Shown: in pieces, positions 1 to 9,296 of the stretch
Layout of the letters: every line of letters begins with the position of its first letter
Numbering within the stretch: the first letter of the stretch is position 1
Source of the DNA: PALSA-188 sp050746185
GTDB taxonomy: Bacteria > Acidobacteriota > Terriglobia > Terriglobales > Acidobacteriaceae
Assembly (NCBI GenBank): GCA_050746185.1
Contig: JBOGLA010000003.1
Coordinates: forward strand, 1-64,000
DNA: 64,000 bases
Direction: 5' to 3'
Made by a program: the position numbers and the translations under genes
Notes under the pieces: generated by a model
The model's database searches: none
The model's input: only the letters and a program-made list of their open reading frames with translations
Told to the model about the DNA's origin: nothing

Positions 1-563
1 TGCAATTGCGCCGGGTCGTCGGCTGATGGACCTTGACCTCGCACGGCGTCCAGATATTTTTCCAGCCGCGCTCGGTCGAAGCTGGCCTGGTCCAAATCCT
101 GGATGGCTCGCACGAAAGCGCCTGGCCTGCCGCGCACTGCGGCTCGCAGTGTGCTGAATCCTCCGCCGGTATCCGGCGCAAATAACAGCATGGCTTCCTG
201 CGCCTCTTGGGGGACTTTCACGAAAACGCCCTCCTCCTGAACCGGCTTCGACCAGGTTTCTATTCTGATAAACCAGCTATCGGGAGGAGGATTCGTCGCA
301 CCGCGCAAGAACACAACTACCAGTAGATAACGGGCAGACTGGCTGTCGGGAAGAGCAGGATGAATCCACAGCCGGTCGCCGGCTTGAAGATTCGGCACTT
401 GCGCAATCGGAAGCGTCTCACCCTGCCTTTGGACCTTTACATCAACTTGCGGCCCAATTAAATCGAAAGCGGCAGTATCGGCGAAAACTGATTTTAGAGA
501 GAAAAATAACGGCGATAAAAGCACTAAACCTGTTACACCATGCAGCCATGACCGCTTTAGCAA
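1..563 (-). CDS. Exported protein of unknown function (3' end outside window)
   Basis: The frame runs off the left edge; about 187 codons are visible. I chose a TTG start because it sits about 9 bases after a GGGAGG ribosome-binding site and opens a classical signal peptide: a positive start (LLKRSW), a hydrophobic stretch, then a likely cut after VFA. The mature part begins DTAAFDLIGPQVDVKVQR and contains AGDRLWIHPALPD, a soluble beta-rich pattern with no catalytic motif I recognise. It is probably a periplasmic or surface protein. It diverges from the SET gene across an intergenic space of about 150 bases. It is complete only at the N-terminus, so length and family cannot be judged. The signal peptide and frame are seen directly; the cell location is inferred. 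Confidence 0.65.
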   Translation of the reverse strand, partial: MLKRSWLHGVTGLVLLSPLFFSLKSVFADTAAFDLIGPQVDVKVQRQGETLPIAQVPNLQAGDRLWIHPALPDSQSARYLLVVVFLRGATNPPPDSWFIRIETWSKPVQEEGVFVKVPQEAQEAMLLFAPDTGGGFSTLRAAVRGRPGAFVRAIQDLDQASFDRARLEKYLDAVRGQGPSADDPAQL

Positions 564-710
564 AACTTGCCACCTCCCTCTGCAACCAGCCTACCACGAC
601 ATTTTTGAGGAATTTAATCGGTTGGCACTGACCGCAAAGCGATGGTCACCTCCTGATCGGGTAGAATTTGGCGCCAGACCTTGCGGACTTATAACGGCCG
701 TAATTCATTC

Positions 711-1163
711 ATGAAACTCGTGATTCAGCGTTCCAAGATTCATGCCAACGGATGCTACGCCACGAAAGCGATTCGCAAGGGGTCTATAGTCGCCGAGTAC
801 GCTGGCCCTCGCATTACACTCGCCGAGGCTGACGCGCTTTACGAAGACTCTCCCCGCACTTATCTTTTCGGATTAACCAACGGCACCCATGTGATTGACG
901 GCGATGGAGTTGCCGCCTTCATCAATCACTCCTGCGACCCCAACTGTGAGGCCGACGAGGTTGACGAGCGGGTGCTGATCACGGCCATCCAAAATATCTC
1001 GCCCGGAGAAGAGGTCACCTATGACTACAACTTGTACGATGGCGATCTCGACGACCTGTCCCCATGCTATTGCGGCGCGAAAAACTGCCGGGGCAGCATG
1101 TACTCCAAAAAAGAATTAGCCAAGCGTGCCAGGCTGGCAAAGACGCGCAAGAAGAAACGGTAG
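711..1163 (+). CDS. SET domain-containing protein (lysine methyltransferase-like)
   Basis: A 150-residue protein that is almost entirely a SET fold. Visible motifs are NHSCDPNC (residues 72-79) and GEEVTYDY (99-106), which form the knot-like SAM and substrate site, and a post-SET cysteine cluster CYCGAKNC (119-126) that normally binds zinc. The tail is strongly basic (KKELAKRARLAKTRKKKR). The family transfers methyl groups from SAM to lysine side chains; the bacterial substrate is unknown. An upstream TTG at 681 would add ten residues, but the ATG at 711 begins at the normal start of the domain. A possible -10 (TAGAAT) lies at 662-667. It stands alone, convergent with the ABC-2 permease gene. 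Confidence 0.9.
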   Translation: MKLVIQRSKIHANGCYATKAIRKGSIVAEYAGPRITLAEADALYEDSPRTYLFGLTNGTHVIDGDGVAAFINHSCDPNCEADEVDERVLITAIQNISPGEEVTYDYNLYDGDLDDLSPCYCGAKNCRGSMYSKKELAKRARLAKTRKKKR

Positions 1164-1218
1164 TTTCGAGGAGTGGAGCGGCGTGGCCCCGCCCGTCCAG
1201 TGCCAACGTGTATCAGCT

Positions 1219-2331
1219 CTACGTCCAGCGAAACCATTTCAACGCCAGCACAAACGAGATTCCTCCCCATAACGCCAATTCCAGAATCCTTCCGCTTTGC
1301 GATGAAAGAGAAGCTCCCTGGAGAATCGTTGTGCGCAGGGCGTCGTTGAGCGCGGTCAAAGGCAGCGCTTTAATGAATGGCTGGATTCGAGCCGGAAAAT
1401 GCTCGTACGAAAAGAAGACGCCGGAAAAAATCCACATGGGCATCATCACGAGATTGATCAACCCGCTGACGGTCTCGATTTTTTTCGCGCGGCAGGCGGT
1501 TAACAATCCCAGGCCGCCAAATGCGATGGATCCCAACGCGCCGAGAAATACAATGGTCAAAAGTGATCCTAGAACGCGCATTTTAAAAGCCAACACGCCG
1601 AGGCCCAACAACAAACCGACATCAACCAGCATAAGAACCAGGCGGCTGCCGGCCAGCGCCAGCAGAAAATCGCTCTTTCGCATGGGTGTCGCCACAAATC
1701 GCTTCAGCAGCTTTCGCTGGCGCATATCCACCAGCGCAAATCCAACTCCCCACATTCCGGAATTCATTAAGGTCATGCCCAGTAATCCCGGAATCAGAAA
1801 ATCTATATACCGCGAACCGGGTTCGCTTGATGCAAACGAAGAGACGGGCACAGGATTTTTCCGTCCAGCGCCCTCTTGTAACGCATCATCCACTTTCGCG
1901 CGGGCGAGCATCGTTTCCGGACGAGCGGGATCGTAAATATAGCGAACTCTGCCTTGACCGTCAGGCTCCAGAACCAAATCATATTTGCCCAGATGAAAGG
2001 CCTGAAGCGCCTGCGATTGATCGAGTATCTGCACATGAATTGACGATGCTTGCGGGGAATGCTGAATCCAGTTGACTGCCTGTTCCGCGCCCGGCCCGGA
2101 GGCGACGGCAATCGAGGTTGCTTCCGCCGGCTTGTTGCGGAAGGCAATGCCAAGCCCCGCAGCCAAAAGTATGGGGAAGCCGAAAATCCAGAAAATGAGC
2201 TCCGGCTCGCGCACCAGCTCCTTCATCCTCGCCATCAACAGATGGGAGAATCCGGACCAGCGGCCATTGAGACGCGGCGGATGAGCCTCCGGTTTTAATC
2301 TTGTTGGCGGCGTTTGTTCAGCAATGGCCAT
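1219..2331 (-). CDS. ABC-2 type transporter permease
   Basis: A 370-residue membrane protein with the ABC-2 layout: a cytoplasmic N-terminus, one membrane segment (LIFWIFGFPILLAAGLGIAF, about residues 45-64), a large extracytoplasmic domain, then a cluster of five membrane helices starting at YIDFLIPGLLGMTLMNSGMW. The RQRKLLKRFVATPM segment is the usual coupling region, and GLINLVMMPMWIFSGVFF is the typical late helix. It lies 20 bases downstream of the ATP-binding gene at 2352-3284 and is surely co-transcribed with it. The substrate is not evident; related pairs export drugs, lipids or polysaccharides. Confidence 0.9.
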   Translation of the reverse strand: MAIAEQTPPTRLKPEAHPPRLNGRWSGFSHLLMARMKELVREPELIFWIFGFPILLAAGLGIAFRNKPAEATSIAVASGPGAEQAVNWIQHSPQASSIHVQILDQSQALQAFHLGKYDLVLEPDGQGRVRYIYDPARPETMLARAKVDDALQEGAGRKNPVPVSSFASSEPGSRYIDFLIPGLLGMTLMNSGMWGVGFALVDMRQRKLLKRFVATPMRKSDFLLALAGSRLVLMLVDVGLLLGLGVLAFKMRVLGSLLTIVFLGALGSIAFGGLGLLTACRAKKIETVSGLINLVMMPMWIFSGVFFSYEHFPARIQPFIKALPLTALNDALRTTILQGASLSSQSGRILELALWGGISFVLALKWFRWT

Positions 2332-2351
2332 TGCGGCATCTCTTCGGTGAC

Positions 2352-3284
2352 TTATTCTTCCCTCAAATGACGGCCTGTCAGATGGACGAAAACATCTTCC
2401 AGACTGGCCTGGCGGGTGCTCAGATGAACCAGTTGCGAATTCTCCATCCGAACCATATCCAGAAGCGCAGGGATTGTATGGTGAGGCTCGCGCACATTGA
2501 GGCTGACAACATCGTCTTCCCGGCGGACGGACTCAACTCCGGGAAGAGCCTTCCACCGCTCTGGAGACGCGTCATCCGCTCCGCCCGTTACCGCGAACTC
2601 CACGACATGATGCCCTCCGAGCCCCTCGATCAACTCTGAGGGAGTGCCTTCGGCGATGACTTCCCCGTGATCAATAATAGCTAACCGGTCGCAGAGCCGC
2701 TCGGCCTCATCCATATAATGAGTCGTCAGAAGCACGGTGCCTCCCTGACGCAAAAACGCGCGGACAATCTCCCACAGTTGACGCCGGCTCTGAGGATCGA
2801 GCCCGGTCGTCGGCTCGTCGAGAAAAAGAATTTTCGGATTGCCTACCAGGGCCGTCGCCACCGCCAATCGTTGGCGTTGTCCTCCCGAAAGTTTGCCCAC
2901 CCACGCGTCGGCCTTTTCGGCGAGTTGCAATTCCTCAATCACTGCGGTGGACGATCTGGGCTTGCGATAAAAGCTGGCGAAAAGGTCAATGGTCTCGCGC
3001 ACAGAGAGTTTTTCCGAAAGGCGCGTTTCTTGCAACGATATTCCAAGCCATTCCCGCAGTTCGCGAGTGTGACTTTCCCACGTGTGTCCGAGAATTGTGA
3101 CCTGGCCGGAGGTGGGTTGCAGCAGTCCTTCAAGGATTTCTATAGTCGTGGTCTTCCCTGCTCCGTTCGGACCAAGCAAGCCGAAACATTCGCCCGCCTG
3201 TATTTCAAGATTCAGGCCGCGAACCGCTTCGACTTTCCCATCGTAGGTCTTTCGCAGGTCGCGACATGAGATCGCCGGAGGCAT
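2352..3284 (-). CDS. ABC transporter ATP-binding protein (ABC-2 partner)
   Basis: A 310-residue nucleotide-binding subunit of the CcmA/DrrA type. Walker A is GPNGAGKTTT (about residues 39-48), followed by the Q-loop (SLQET), the signature LSGGQRQRLAVA, Walker B ILFLDEPTTGLDPQS and the switch histidine in LLTTHYMDEAE. A C-terminal accessory domain follows. It drives the permease encoded just downstream. Its promoter should lie in the divergent spacer 3285-3497, which it shares with the transglutaminase gene; I see no clear consensus boxes there. Confidence 0.92.
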   Translation of the reverse strand: MPPAISCRDLRKTYDGKVEAVRGLNLEIQAGECFGLLGPNGAGKTTTIEILEGLLQPTSGQVTILGHTWESHTRELREWLGISLQETRLSEKLSVRETIDLFASFYRKPRSSTAVIEELQLAEKADAWVGKLSGGQRQRLAVATALVGNPKILFLDEPTTGLDPQSRRQLWEIVRAFLRQGGTVLLTTHYMDEAERLCDRLAIIDHGEVIAEGTPSELIEGLGGHHVVEFAVTGGADDASPERWKALPGVESVRREDDVVSLNVREPHHTIPALLDMVRMENSQLVHLSTRQASLEDVFVHLTGRHLREE

Positions 3285-3497
3285 CGAGAAATACTAACTG
3301 ATCGGCAGCGAATGACGTTGCCGCCGAGATCAAGCTCTTCTAACCAGTGGTTTGTCACCGATGATTTAGAATCGTTTCTCCCACAGGAAGCAGCAGATGC
3401 AAATGCCCGGACGCGGCTTCACCTGAACCAGCCTTTTAAAAACGCCCGTGTGTCGTTTTCATCTTCATTGATTGCCGGCCTCGAAAGGACGATTGCC

Positions 3498-4481
3498 ATG
3501 TCGCGGAATCTTGGATTCCTACTCTTCCTTATTTTTCCCATTGTCGGTGCGGCTCACGCTCAGGCAACCCGACGTTTCACATTTCATTATGGATTCACGG
3601 TAAGGAACATTCCCGCGGGCGAACAGCTCCGCGTTTGGATTCCGGTCGCGGAGTCGAATGAATTCCAGGAAGTCAAAGTTGTACAAGCTACCGGCGATCT
3701 CCCACTCAAGAGAACGCGCGAATCAAAGTACGGAAACCAGACGTACTTTGCAGAGACGCCGAAAGCCAAAAAGCCTGAACTGCACTTCGAGATCGTATAC
3801 GACATTGTTCGGCACGAACGAATCGTGCTCGGGACCTATGCCCCGCATTTGGCCAGCTTGCAACTGAAGGATAAGGAGAGAAACGAATTCCTGGCGCCCG
3901 ATCGTTTGGTTCCTGTGACCGGAGAGCCTGCCCAGTTAGCTGCCGCTGCCTCCAAGGGTGAAGCGACGCCCTTGGATAAGGCGCACGCGATCTACGATTA
4001 CGTCTTTTCCAATATGAGTTATGACAAGACTGGAACGGGCTGGGGCCGCGGCGATGCCCTATACGCATGTTCCGCCAAGAAAGGTAACTGTACGGATTTC
4101 CATTCCTTGTTTATCGCAATGGCGCGCTCGCAGGGTATTCCTGCCCGTTTCGAAATTGGATTTCCCTTGCCCCCCGATGCGCATTCCGGCGACGTCACGG
4201 GATATCACTGCTGGGCCGATTTCTTCGAGCCACAGCATGGATGGGTGCCGGTGGATATTTCCGAAGCCTGGAGACATCCCGAGAAGAGGGCTTATTTTTT
4301 TGGAGCGCTGGACGCCAACCGCGTGCAATTCACCACTGGCCGCGATTTGCAGCTAAATCCAAAACAGGCCGGGCCGCCGTTGAATTATTTCATTTATCCC
4401 TATGTGGAGCTTGATGGAAAAGAATTTCCTAATGTCTCGCTGGCATTTTCGTTTGCGGATGAAGACAACGGGGCCCCGTAG
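3498..4481 (+). CDS. Secreted transglutaminase-like (cysteine protease fold) protein
   Basis: A 327-residue exported protein. I start it at the ATG preceded by GAAAGGA, which gives a clean signal peptide (MSRNLGFLLFLIFPIVGAAHA, cut before QATRR); the longer open frame upstream adds an implausible non-hydrophobic leader. The C-terminal half is a transglutaminase-like domain: a tryptophan- and glycine-rich lead-in, the catalytic cysteine in GNCTDFHSLFIAMARSQGIP, the histidine in GYHCWADFF and the aspartate in WVPVDISEA. Such bacterial proteins are usually periplasmic peptidases or amide-bond enzymes; the substrate is unknown. Its end is 19 bases from the convergent phosphoesterase gene. Confidence 0.88.
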   Translation: MSRNLGFLLFLIFPIVGAAHAQATRRFTFHYGFTVRNIPAGEQLRVWIPVAESNEFQEVKVVQATGDLPLKRTRESKYGNQTYFAETPKAKKPELHFEIVYDIVRHERIVLGTYAPHLASLQLKDKERNEFLAPDRLVPVTGEPAQLAAAASKGEATPLDKAHAIYDYVFSNMSYDKTGTGWGRGDALYACSAKKGNCTDFHSLFIAMARSQGIPARFEIGFPLPPDAHSGDVTGYHCWADFFEPQHGWVPVDISEAWRHPEKRAYFFGALDANRVQFTTGRDLQLNPKQAGPPLNYFIYPYVELDGKEFPNVSLAFSFADEDNGAP

Positions 4482-4500
4482 GTTCGCTTGTGTGGCGAAC

Positions 4501-7347
4501 TTAGTCGCTCCCGCTGTTTTTGGATCTTTCCGCGAAAATAGTGTGCTTCGCCGCGGGCATCGGCAAATTCGCCTTACGATCGCGCCAGAGGATTGCATTC
4601 AGCACGTCCGGATTGTTCGCGTCCGGATGAGTGAAATCCAGCTTCGATGAAATCTCCGCGCCCCGCCCGCGTCTGGGATTCGCTTGATAGATCAGTCCGT
4701 TATCGCGATTCGTCCAATCTGCGGTATAGGGCGATTGAGTGCCCGCGCCGGTGAATAGCGGAACCATAAGCGGCGCGTAGGCATCGTTCTGATTCATGGG
4801 TGGCAAGCCCAACAGTGTCTCCATCGTGTGAACCATATTTACCGTCGTGTAGAAATGGCTGTCCACGAATGGATGTTCGGTGGACCCGGGCGAATATTTG
4901 CTGATCACCAGGGCAATGGAACGGTGCGCGTCAACATGGTCGGCGCCGTTCTGGGCATCGTCCTCCACAACAAAGATTGCGGTGTCCTCCCAATAAGAAC
5001 TGTGCGACACCGCCTCAACCACCCGTCCAACCGCGAGGTCGTTGTCGGCCACGGAAGCGGCAGGTCGCGGCGCTCCCGCCGCGGTTCCGTGCGTGTGGTC
5101 ATTAGGAAGATAAAGCAGAACGAAGCTGGGAAGCTCGGTTCCCTTGCCATGCTTGCGAGATCGAACGAACCCATCAAACTCTCTCAGGAATTCATCCGCG
5201 CGCCATTGATCGGGATACTCCGTATTGAAATTCGGAAACGACGCATCGAAGTGGCCGCGCAGGGCGGACTTCGTGGCTCTGTTCTCAGAAAACAATGGGA
5301 CAGGCCACGGCCAATTGCTGAGTGAACCGCCTAACTTTTTCGGAAGCGGCTCACCCTTCTTCACAACTGAACGTGGACATACTGCGGAGAGCGGAGACGG
5401 AGTTCCTTCCTTCGGAGAATGAGTCTCGGCTCGTCCCGACTTGCACCAAACCGTCGCAATGTAGTCGCCGTAGCCTCGATAAGTCATCCCATGCGCCGAA
5501 AGATTATCCCAAAGATACCCGGTGGAGGGAGCATCCACGTCCGGCTCGCCCTCCTCGAGAGGAAGTTCGTCGGCCACGGTTCCGCCGTAGTCGTAGGTTC
5601 GCTCCCGTCCGCGATAAGCAATTTGCCAGGTCTTTTCGTTGTAGTCGGTTGTTATCGCCGCGGTGGACCAGTCATGTCCGTCGCCTGAGACCTCGCCGCT
5701 GTCGTAAAAGTTGTCGAGAACTCCAAATTGCAGCGCGAGTTTATGCTCATTCGGAGTGATGTCGGCGCCATAAAGCGTCATCGAGGAATCGCCATTGCCC
5801 ACTTTCAGATCGCCGAGAATCTGATCGTAAGTGCGGTTTTCTTTGAGGATGTAAATCACATGGCGAACCGGATTGGAACCTTGCTGAAAATGAAACCTCC
5901 CCGGATCTGACGCGATAAGATTGCTTGCTTCAACCCGGCTGGTGAGTTCAGGCAAATGCTTTTCCGCGGTACGAAAATCTATGCGGGCAACCGAGCCGTA
6001 AAGCAGGGACGCGATATAGGGATGCGAACGACGCCGGGCCGCGCCTGAGTTCTGAGCCGGCCCATTGTTCGGCCCGGTCCCCCGACCTTTGGCAGTCGCG
6101 ACGAGAAGATCATCGCCAAATGTGGCCAATGCGCTCGGATACCAATCGGTAGGAATGAAACCCTCAATCGGTTGCGCGCCCTGGATTCCATTCGCGACCA
6201 AACTCGCGGTATTCAGGACTTCGACGGCGTTCAGCGAAGAATCGGCGACGAACAGACGTTTGCCGTCTGCGGATTGCGCCAGCGCGCTTGGATAGGTCCC
6301 GGCGCTGGTTTGGCCCGGCAATTTCGTGTTAATCAGCGATAACACTTGCGCCGCATCCGTCGAAATCGCGGCTATCTTGTCGGCGTTCGACAGCGCGACA
6401 TAAAGAATCTTTTCATTTGGACTCAGCAGCAGCGCCGTCGGATGCGAGCCCGGCGCGGTAGGATCTTTCGGTTCGAGCAGCGAAATCCATCGCGTTACTG
6501 TTCCTCTATCCAAATCAAGCTCCGCCAGGCGAGATGCGTTCCACAGGCTACACCACGCGCGGCGGCCATCGCGCGCCGCTACACAGCTATAAGGAAATGA
6601 TGACGGAATTGTGTCATGGGTGCTTAGATCGAATTGCTCCAGCGTGCGCCCGTTCCTCGAATCGAGAAGAACGGCATTGTCAGATAGATTATTGGCGATA
6701 AGAAGTTTGTCAGGCTCGCCATGTCTGGAGATCACCGCGATCCCGGCTGGGTAAGGAATCGCGGTCCCAGGCGTCGTATTGCGAAGTCCAAATGCAACCT
6801 GGTGGTGTGGCGATATTTTTTGAGGAGCGATCGGGATGAAACGCTCCCATGCAACTTCACCTCTATCGAAGCGATAGACCGCGATTCCGTTGCCGGTATC
6901 GCCCGGCTTTTCCCCTGTCGGGTCGCTGATGGAACCCACGGACGCATACAAATGACTTCCGTCCGAACTGAAAACCAAACCAATGAAATAGCTCTGATGA
7001 CTTTCCTCCGCGAGCCGCTCTTCGGGAAATTCCGTAAGTTCGTTGGTCTTCAGATTGATAACGATGATTGATTGATGGGACTGATTGGCTTCAGCGCCGT
7101 AACCATCATTCAGAATGGCCGCATAATTTCCGTCCGGGCTTATGCAAATCGCAGCGGCAAAGCCATTCAGCGGAGCCAGGTACCCGGGCGATGGAACTGT
7201 CAGGTGTTTGCTCGTGGGGAGGGATATTTCCCCGGAACGACTGGCGCTCTGACCAGCGAAAAGATTCAAGCCGCCGAAGGCAAGCACGACAACATACGCG
7301 TATCCCTTCAAATCAGTTGCTCCGCTCATTAGTTTTGAAAGCCTCAA
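4501..7347 (-). CDS. YVTN beta-propeller / phosphoesterase fusion protein
   Basis: A 948-residue protein with two parts. After a probable signal or anchor helix (VVVLAFGGLNLFAG), residues about 60-460 carry repeated propeller blades (SPDGNYAAILNDG, SSDGSHLYASVG, SPNEKILYVALSNADKIAAI, SADGKRLFVADSSLNAVEVL). The second half is a phosphoesterase of the acid phosphatase/phospholipase C group: HVIYILKENRTYDQILGDL, SGDGHDWSTAA, LLYLPNDHTHG and IFVVEDDAQNGADHVDAHR supply the metal and catalytic residues. This fusion is common in Acidobacteriota. It probably acts outside the cytoplasm on an unknown phosphoester. Its first codons overlap the end of the methyltransferase gene, so it may be the last gene of the polysaccharide operon. 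A second ATG lies six codons in. Confidence 0.88.
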   Translation of the reverse strand: MRLSKLMSGATDLKGYAYVVVLAFGGLNLFAGQSASRSGEISLPTSKHLTVPSPGYLAPLNGFAAAICISPDGNYAAILNDGYGAEANQSHQSIIVINLKTNELTEFPEERLAEESHQSYFIGLVFSSDGSHLYASVGSISDPTGEKPGDTGNGIAVYRFDRGEVAWERFIPIAPQKISPHHQVAFGLRNTTPGTAIPYPAGIAVISRHGEPDKLLIANNLSDNAVLLDSRNGRTLEQFDLSTHDTIPSSFPYSCVAARDGRRAWCSLWNASRLAELDLDRGTVTRWISLLEPKDPTAPGSHPTALLLSPNEKILYVALSNADKIAAISTDAAQVLSLINTKLPGQTSAGTYPSALAQSADGKRLFVADSSLNAVEVLNTASLVANGIQGAQPIEGFIPTDWYPSALATFGDDLLVATAKGRGTGPNNGPAQNSGAARRRSHPYIASLLYGSVARIDFRTAEKHLPELTSRVEASNLIASDPGRFHFQQGSNPVRHVIYILKENRTYDQILGDLKVGNGDSSMTLYGADITPNEHKLALQFGVLDNFYDSGEVSGDGHDWSTAAITTDYNEKTWQIAYRGRERTYDYGGTVADELPLEEGEPDVDAPSTGYLWDNLSAHGMTYRGYGDYIATVWCKSGRAETHSPKEGTPSPLSAVCPRSVVKKGEPLPKKLGGSLSNWPWPVPLFSENRATKSALRGHFDASFPNFNTEYPDQWRADEFLREFDGFVRSRKHGKGTELPSFVLLYLPNDHTHGTAAGAPRPAASVADNDLAVGRVVEAVSHSSYWEDTAIFVVEDDAQNGADHVDAHRSIALVISKYSPGSTEHPFVDSHFYTTVNMVHTMETLLGLPPMNQNDAYAPLMVPLFTGAGTQSPYTADWTNRDNGLIYQANPRRGRGAEISSKLDFTHPDANNPDVLNAILWRDRKANLPMPAAKHTIFAERSKNSGSD

Positions 7348-7987
7348 CGTATAGGGAGTGAGGACGTTCTAAATCGTTTGGCTCAAAAGCAGGGACGTCG
7401 CTTCCGTAGAGGCGGCTTCTCCCCTCGGCCGATTCTTCAACTTCATTGAAACCGGCCTTGTGCAACACTTCAGCCAGATAGCTGAAGTCAAAGGCGGTGC
7501 GGTGCTGACCGTCACAAAACACAAAATTCGCGAAGCGCCCTCCTATGGAATCAAAATGACGAGGAAAGGAGTCGTAAAACCATTCAGCGCGGTTTTCCCG
7601 ATAGGCAAGAATCGCATTGCTGAGACTGGGAACTATCAGTCGTAATCCTCCACCCACCTTGAGCACACGGAAACATTCTTGAAAGAGGCGGTCCAACTCG
7701 TCAGGAAAGAAATGCTCGATCATGTGAGTGGAATAGGCAGATTCGATCGAGGAATCGCGGAATGGCAACCCGTGGCGAATGTCCAGCCACATATCCACCT
7801 TGTGAAGAGGATTCGCATCAATATTCACAAAACCCGGAAGGGATTTCGGTCCACAACCAAGGTGTAAGTGACGAGCCCGTCCGTTAGCCGCCTTGATGGG
7901 ATACACCCACCTCCGCAACCAATAATTCGGCAGAGTAGCCTTGGCTATGCCCAGAAAGAACAGATCTTTATAACGCTGATGCAGCAA
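7313..7987 (-). CDS. Class I SAM-dependent methyltransferase
   Basis: A 224-residue methyltransferase. Motif I is LHLGCGPKSLPGFVNID (about residues 41-57), followed by the acidic SAM contact in DMWLDIRHGLPF, the motif IV/V region SAYSTHMIEHFFPDELDRLFQECFRVLKVGG, and LRLIVPS. Proteins like this occur in polysaccharide gene clusters, where they methylate sugars or cap chains; that role here is inferred from the adjacent glycosyltransferase genes. It follows the GT4 gene (8115-9296) on the same strand after about 127 bases of non-coding DNA and overlaps the start of the phosphoesterase gene. Confidence 0.85.
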   Translation of the reverse strand: MLHQRYKDLFFLGIAKATLPNYWLRRWVYPIKAANGRARHLHLGCGPKSLPGFVNIDANPLHKVDMWLDIRHGLPFRDSSIESAYSTHMIEHFFPDELDRLFQECFRVLKVGGGLRLIVPSLSNAILAYRENRAEWFYDSFPRHFDSIGGRFANFVFCDGQHRTAFDFSYLAEVLHKAGFNEVEESAEGRSRLYGSDVPAFEPNDLERPHSLYVEAFKTNERSN

Positions 7988-8114
7988 GTCATCCCTCGCA
8001 GAGAGCCGCAGGAATACAGCAAACGGAGTTTCTCAAGCAGAAAGGCCCGATCGCGCACCGTTCCAATTAGTCAATCCTGCCGAACAGGCTACCACGCATG
8101 ATAACGGCTCGTTC

Positions 8115-9296
8115 TTATTGCAGCCCTCTTCCCGCTCGCGCGATCAGTTCGTCCGCCAAACCTAGCAATTGATCCACGTGATGTCGCCAGGAAAAATCCT
8201 TTGATCGCGTCAGGCCCCGTCCAGACAGTTCGTGCTTGCGTTCGTCGCATCCTGCCAGCTTCAAGATTTGCTTCGCAAGGTCGTCCGGAGAAAACCGGGC
8301 AAAATAAAGTGCGGCGTCCCCACACACTTCCCGGTGCACGTCAAGGTCAGAGGCAATCACAGGCAATCCACTCGCCATCGCCTCTACAAGAGGATGGGCA
8401 AATGTCTCTGCGTACGCCGCAGTGTTATAGATATTACATGACCGATATAAAAGGTGCAGAACGTCGTAGGGAACGACGCCGAGTTGTATTACGTTGTCAG
8501 CGATGTTCAGTTCGCTCAAGAGGGCCGCGGCAGATTCCGTGCTGTAGGTCCCGGGATTTTTTCCCGGCTCGAGACTGCACGTCAAATACAATCGGACCTT
8601 TTTGGTTTCCAAGTGTTGCTTAACTATGGGTATCGCGCGAAATAGTGTTTCAAAATTGCGGTAATAATTGTAGTGACTTACGAACAGCAGTCGAAGGTCG
8701 TCCTTGCCCGTCTCCAGCTTCCGTTCTATTTCTTCCGGCAAAGGTCCGCGATTCTCAAAAAATCGCTCATGATCAAACCCATGATGGATTGTGCTTACTT
8801 CGATTCCAGTCCAATCAAAAAGTTGTTTCGCAAACGCCGCAGTCGGAGCAACCGTACAGTTGGCCCAGGTCAATGAACGCTTTGCCAGAACCCCCTTACC
8901 CACGGTATCGAGCAGAAGGCGATAGTCGCCACGCGAGCGGAGGTCGGCAAGGAAATCTTTAGACGTGTAAAGAGAATTTCCCGAGAGGAGTATCTGAGGG
9001 ACCGGCGAATTCCTCAAAGCGAAATTACCCGCGGAAACCAGCACTTCCGCGCCGCTGTCTCTTATTAAACGATTGAGGCTGGTCTGTTCGAACCAGAAAC
9101 GTCTCACCGCACCGGTTGGCGCCGGCGCTTCGATACAAGAAATGCCCGCCCACTTTTCGAATTCGCTCCCCCATCCCCGGCTTAACGCGACAGTTGTGCG
9201 AACCCCCGAACGCTGCGAAAGCTCGGGAACGACGTTGCGCAGATAAGTCAACCCGGCGCCCGCGCTGGCGGCCAGCCCGTTCAAGAAGAGATGCAT
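8115..9296 (-). CDS. Glycosyltransferase family 4 protein
   Basis: A 393-residue GT-B fold enzyme. The N-terminal domain opens with a glycine-rich acceptor loop (MHLFLNGLAASAGAGLTYL). The C-terminal domain holds LLFVSHYNYYRNFETLFRA (the donor-domain start), VIQLGVVPYDVLHLLYRSCNIY, and the E-x7-E motif ETFAHPLVEAMASGLPVIASD that grips the nucleotide sugar. It adds one sugar to a growing surface glycan on the cytoplasmic face; donor and acceptor are unknown. Its ATG follows directly on the TAG stop of the Wzy-like gene, which points to tight translational coupling. Confidence 0.9.
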   Translation of the reverse strand: MHLFLNGLAASAGAGLTYLRNVVPELSQRSGVRTTVALSRGWGSEFEKWAGISCIEAPAPTGAVRRFWFEQTSLNRLIRDSGAEVLVSAGNFALRNSPVPQILLSGNSLYTSKDFLADLRSRGDYRLLLDTVGKGVLAKRSLTWANCTVAPTAAFAKQLFDWTGIEVSTIHHGFDHERFFENRGPLPEEIERKLETGKDDLRLLFVSHYNYYRNFETLFRAIPIVKQHLETKKVRLYLTCSLEPGKNPGTYSTESAAALLSELNIADNVIQLGVVPYDVLHLLYRSCNIYNTAAYAETFAHPLVEAMASGLPVIASDLDVHREVCGDAALYFARFSPDDLAKQILKLAGCDERKHELSGRGLTRSKDFSWRHHVDQLLGLADELIARAGRGLQ

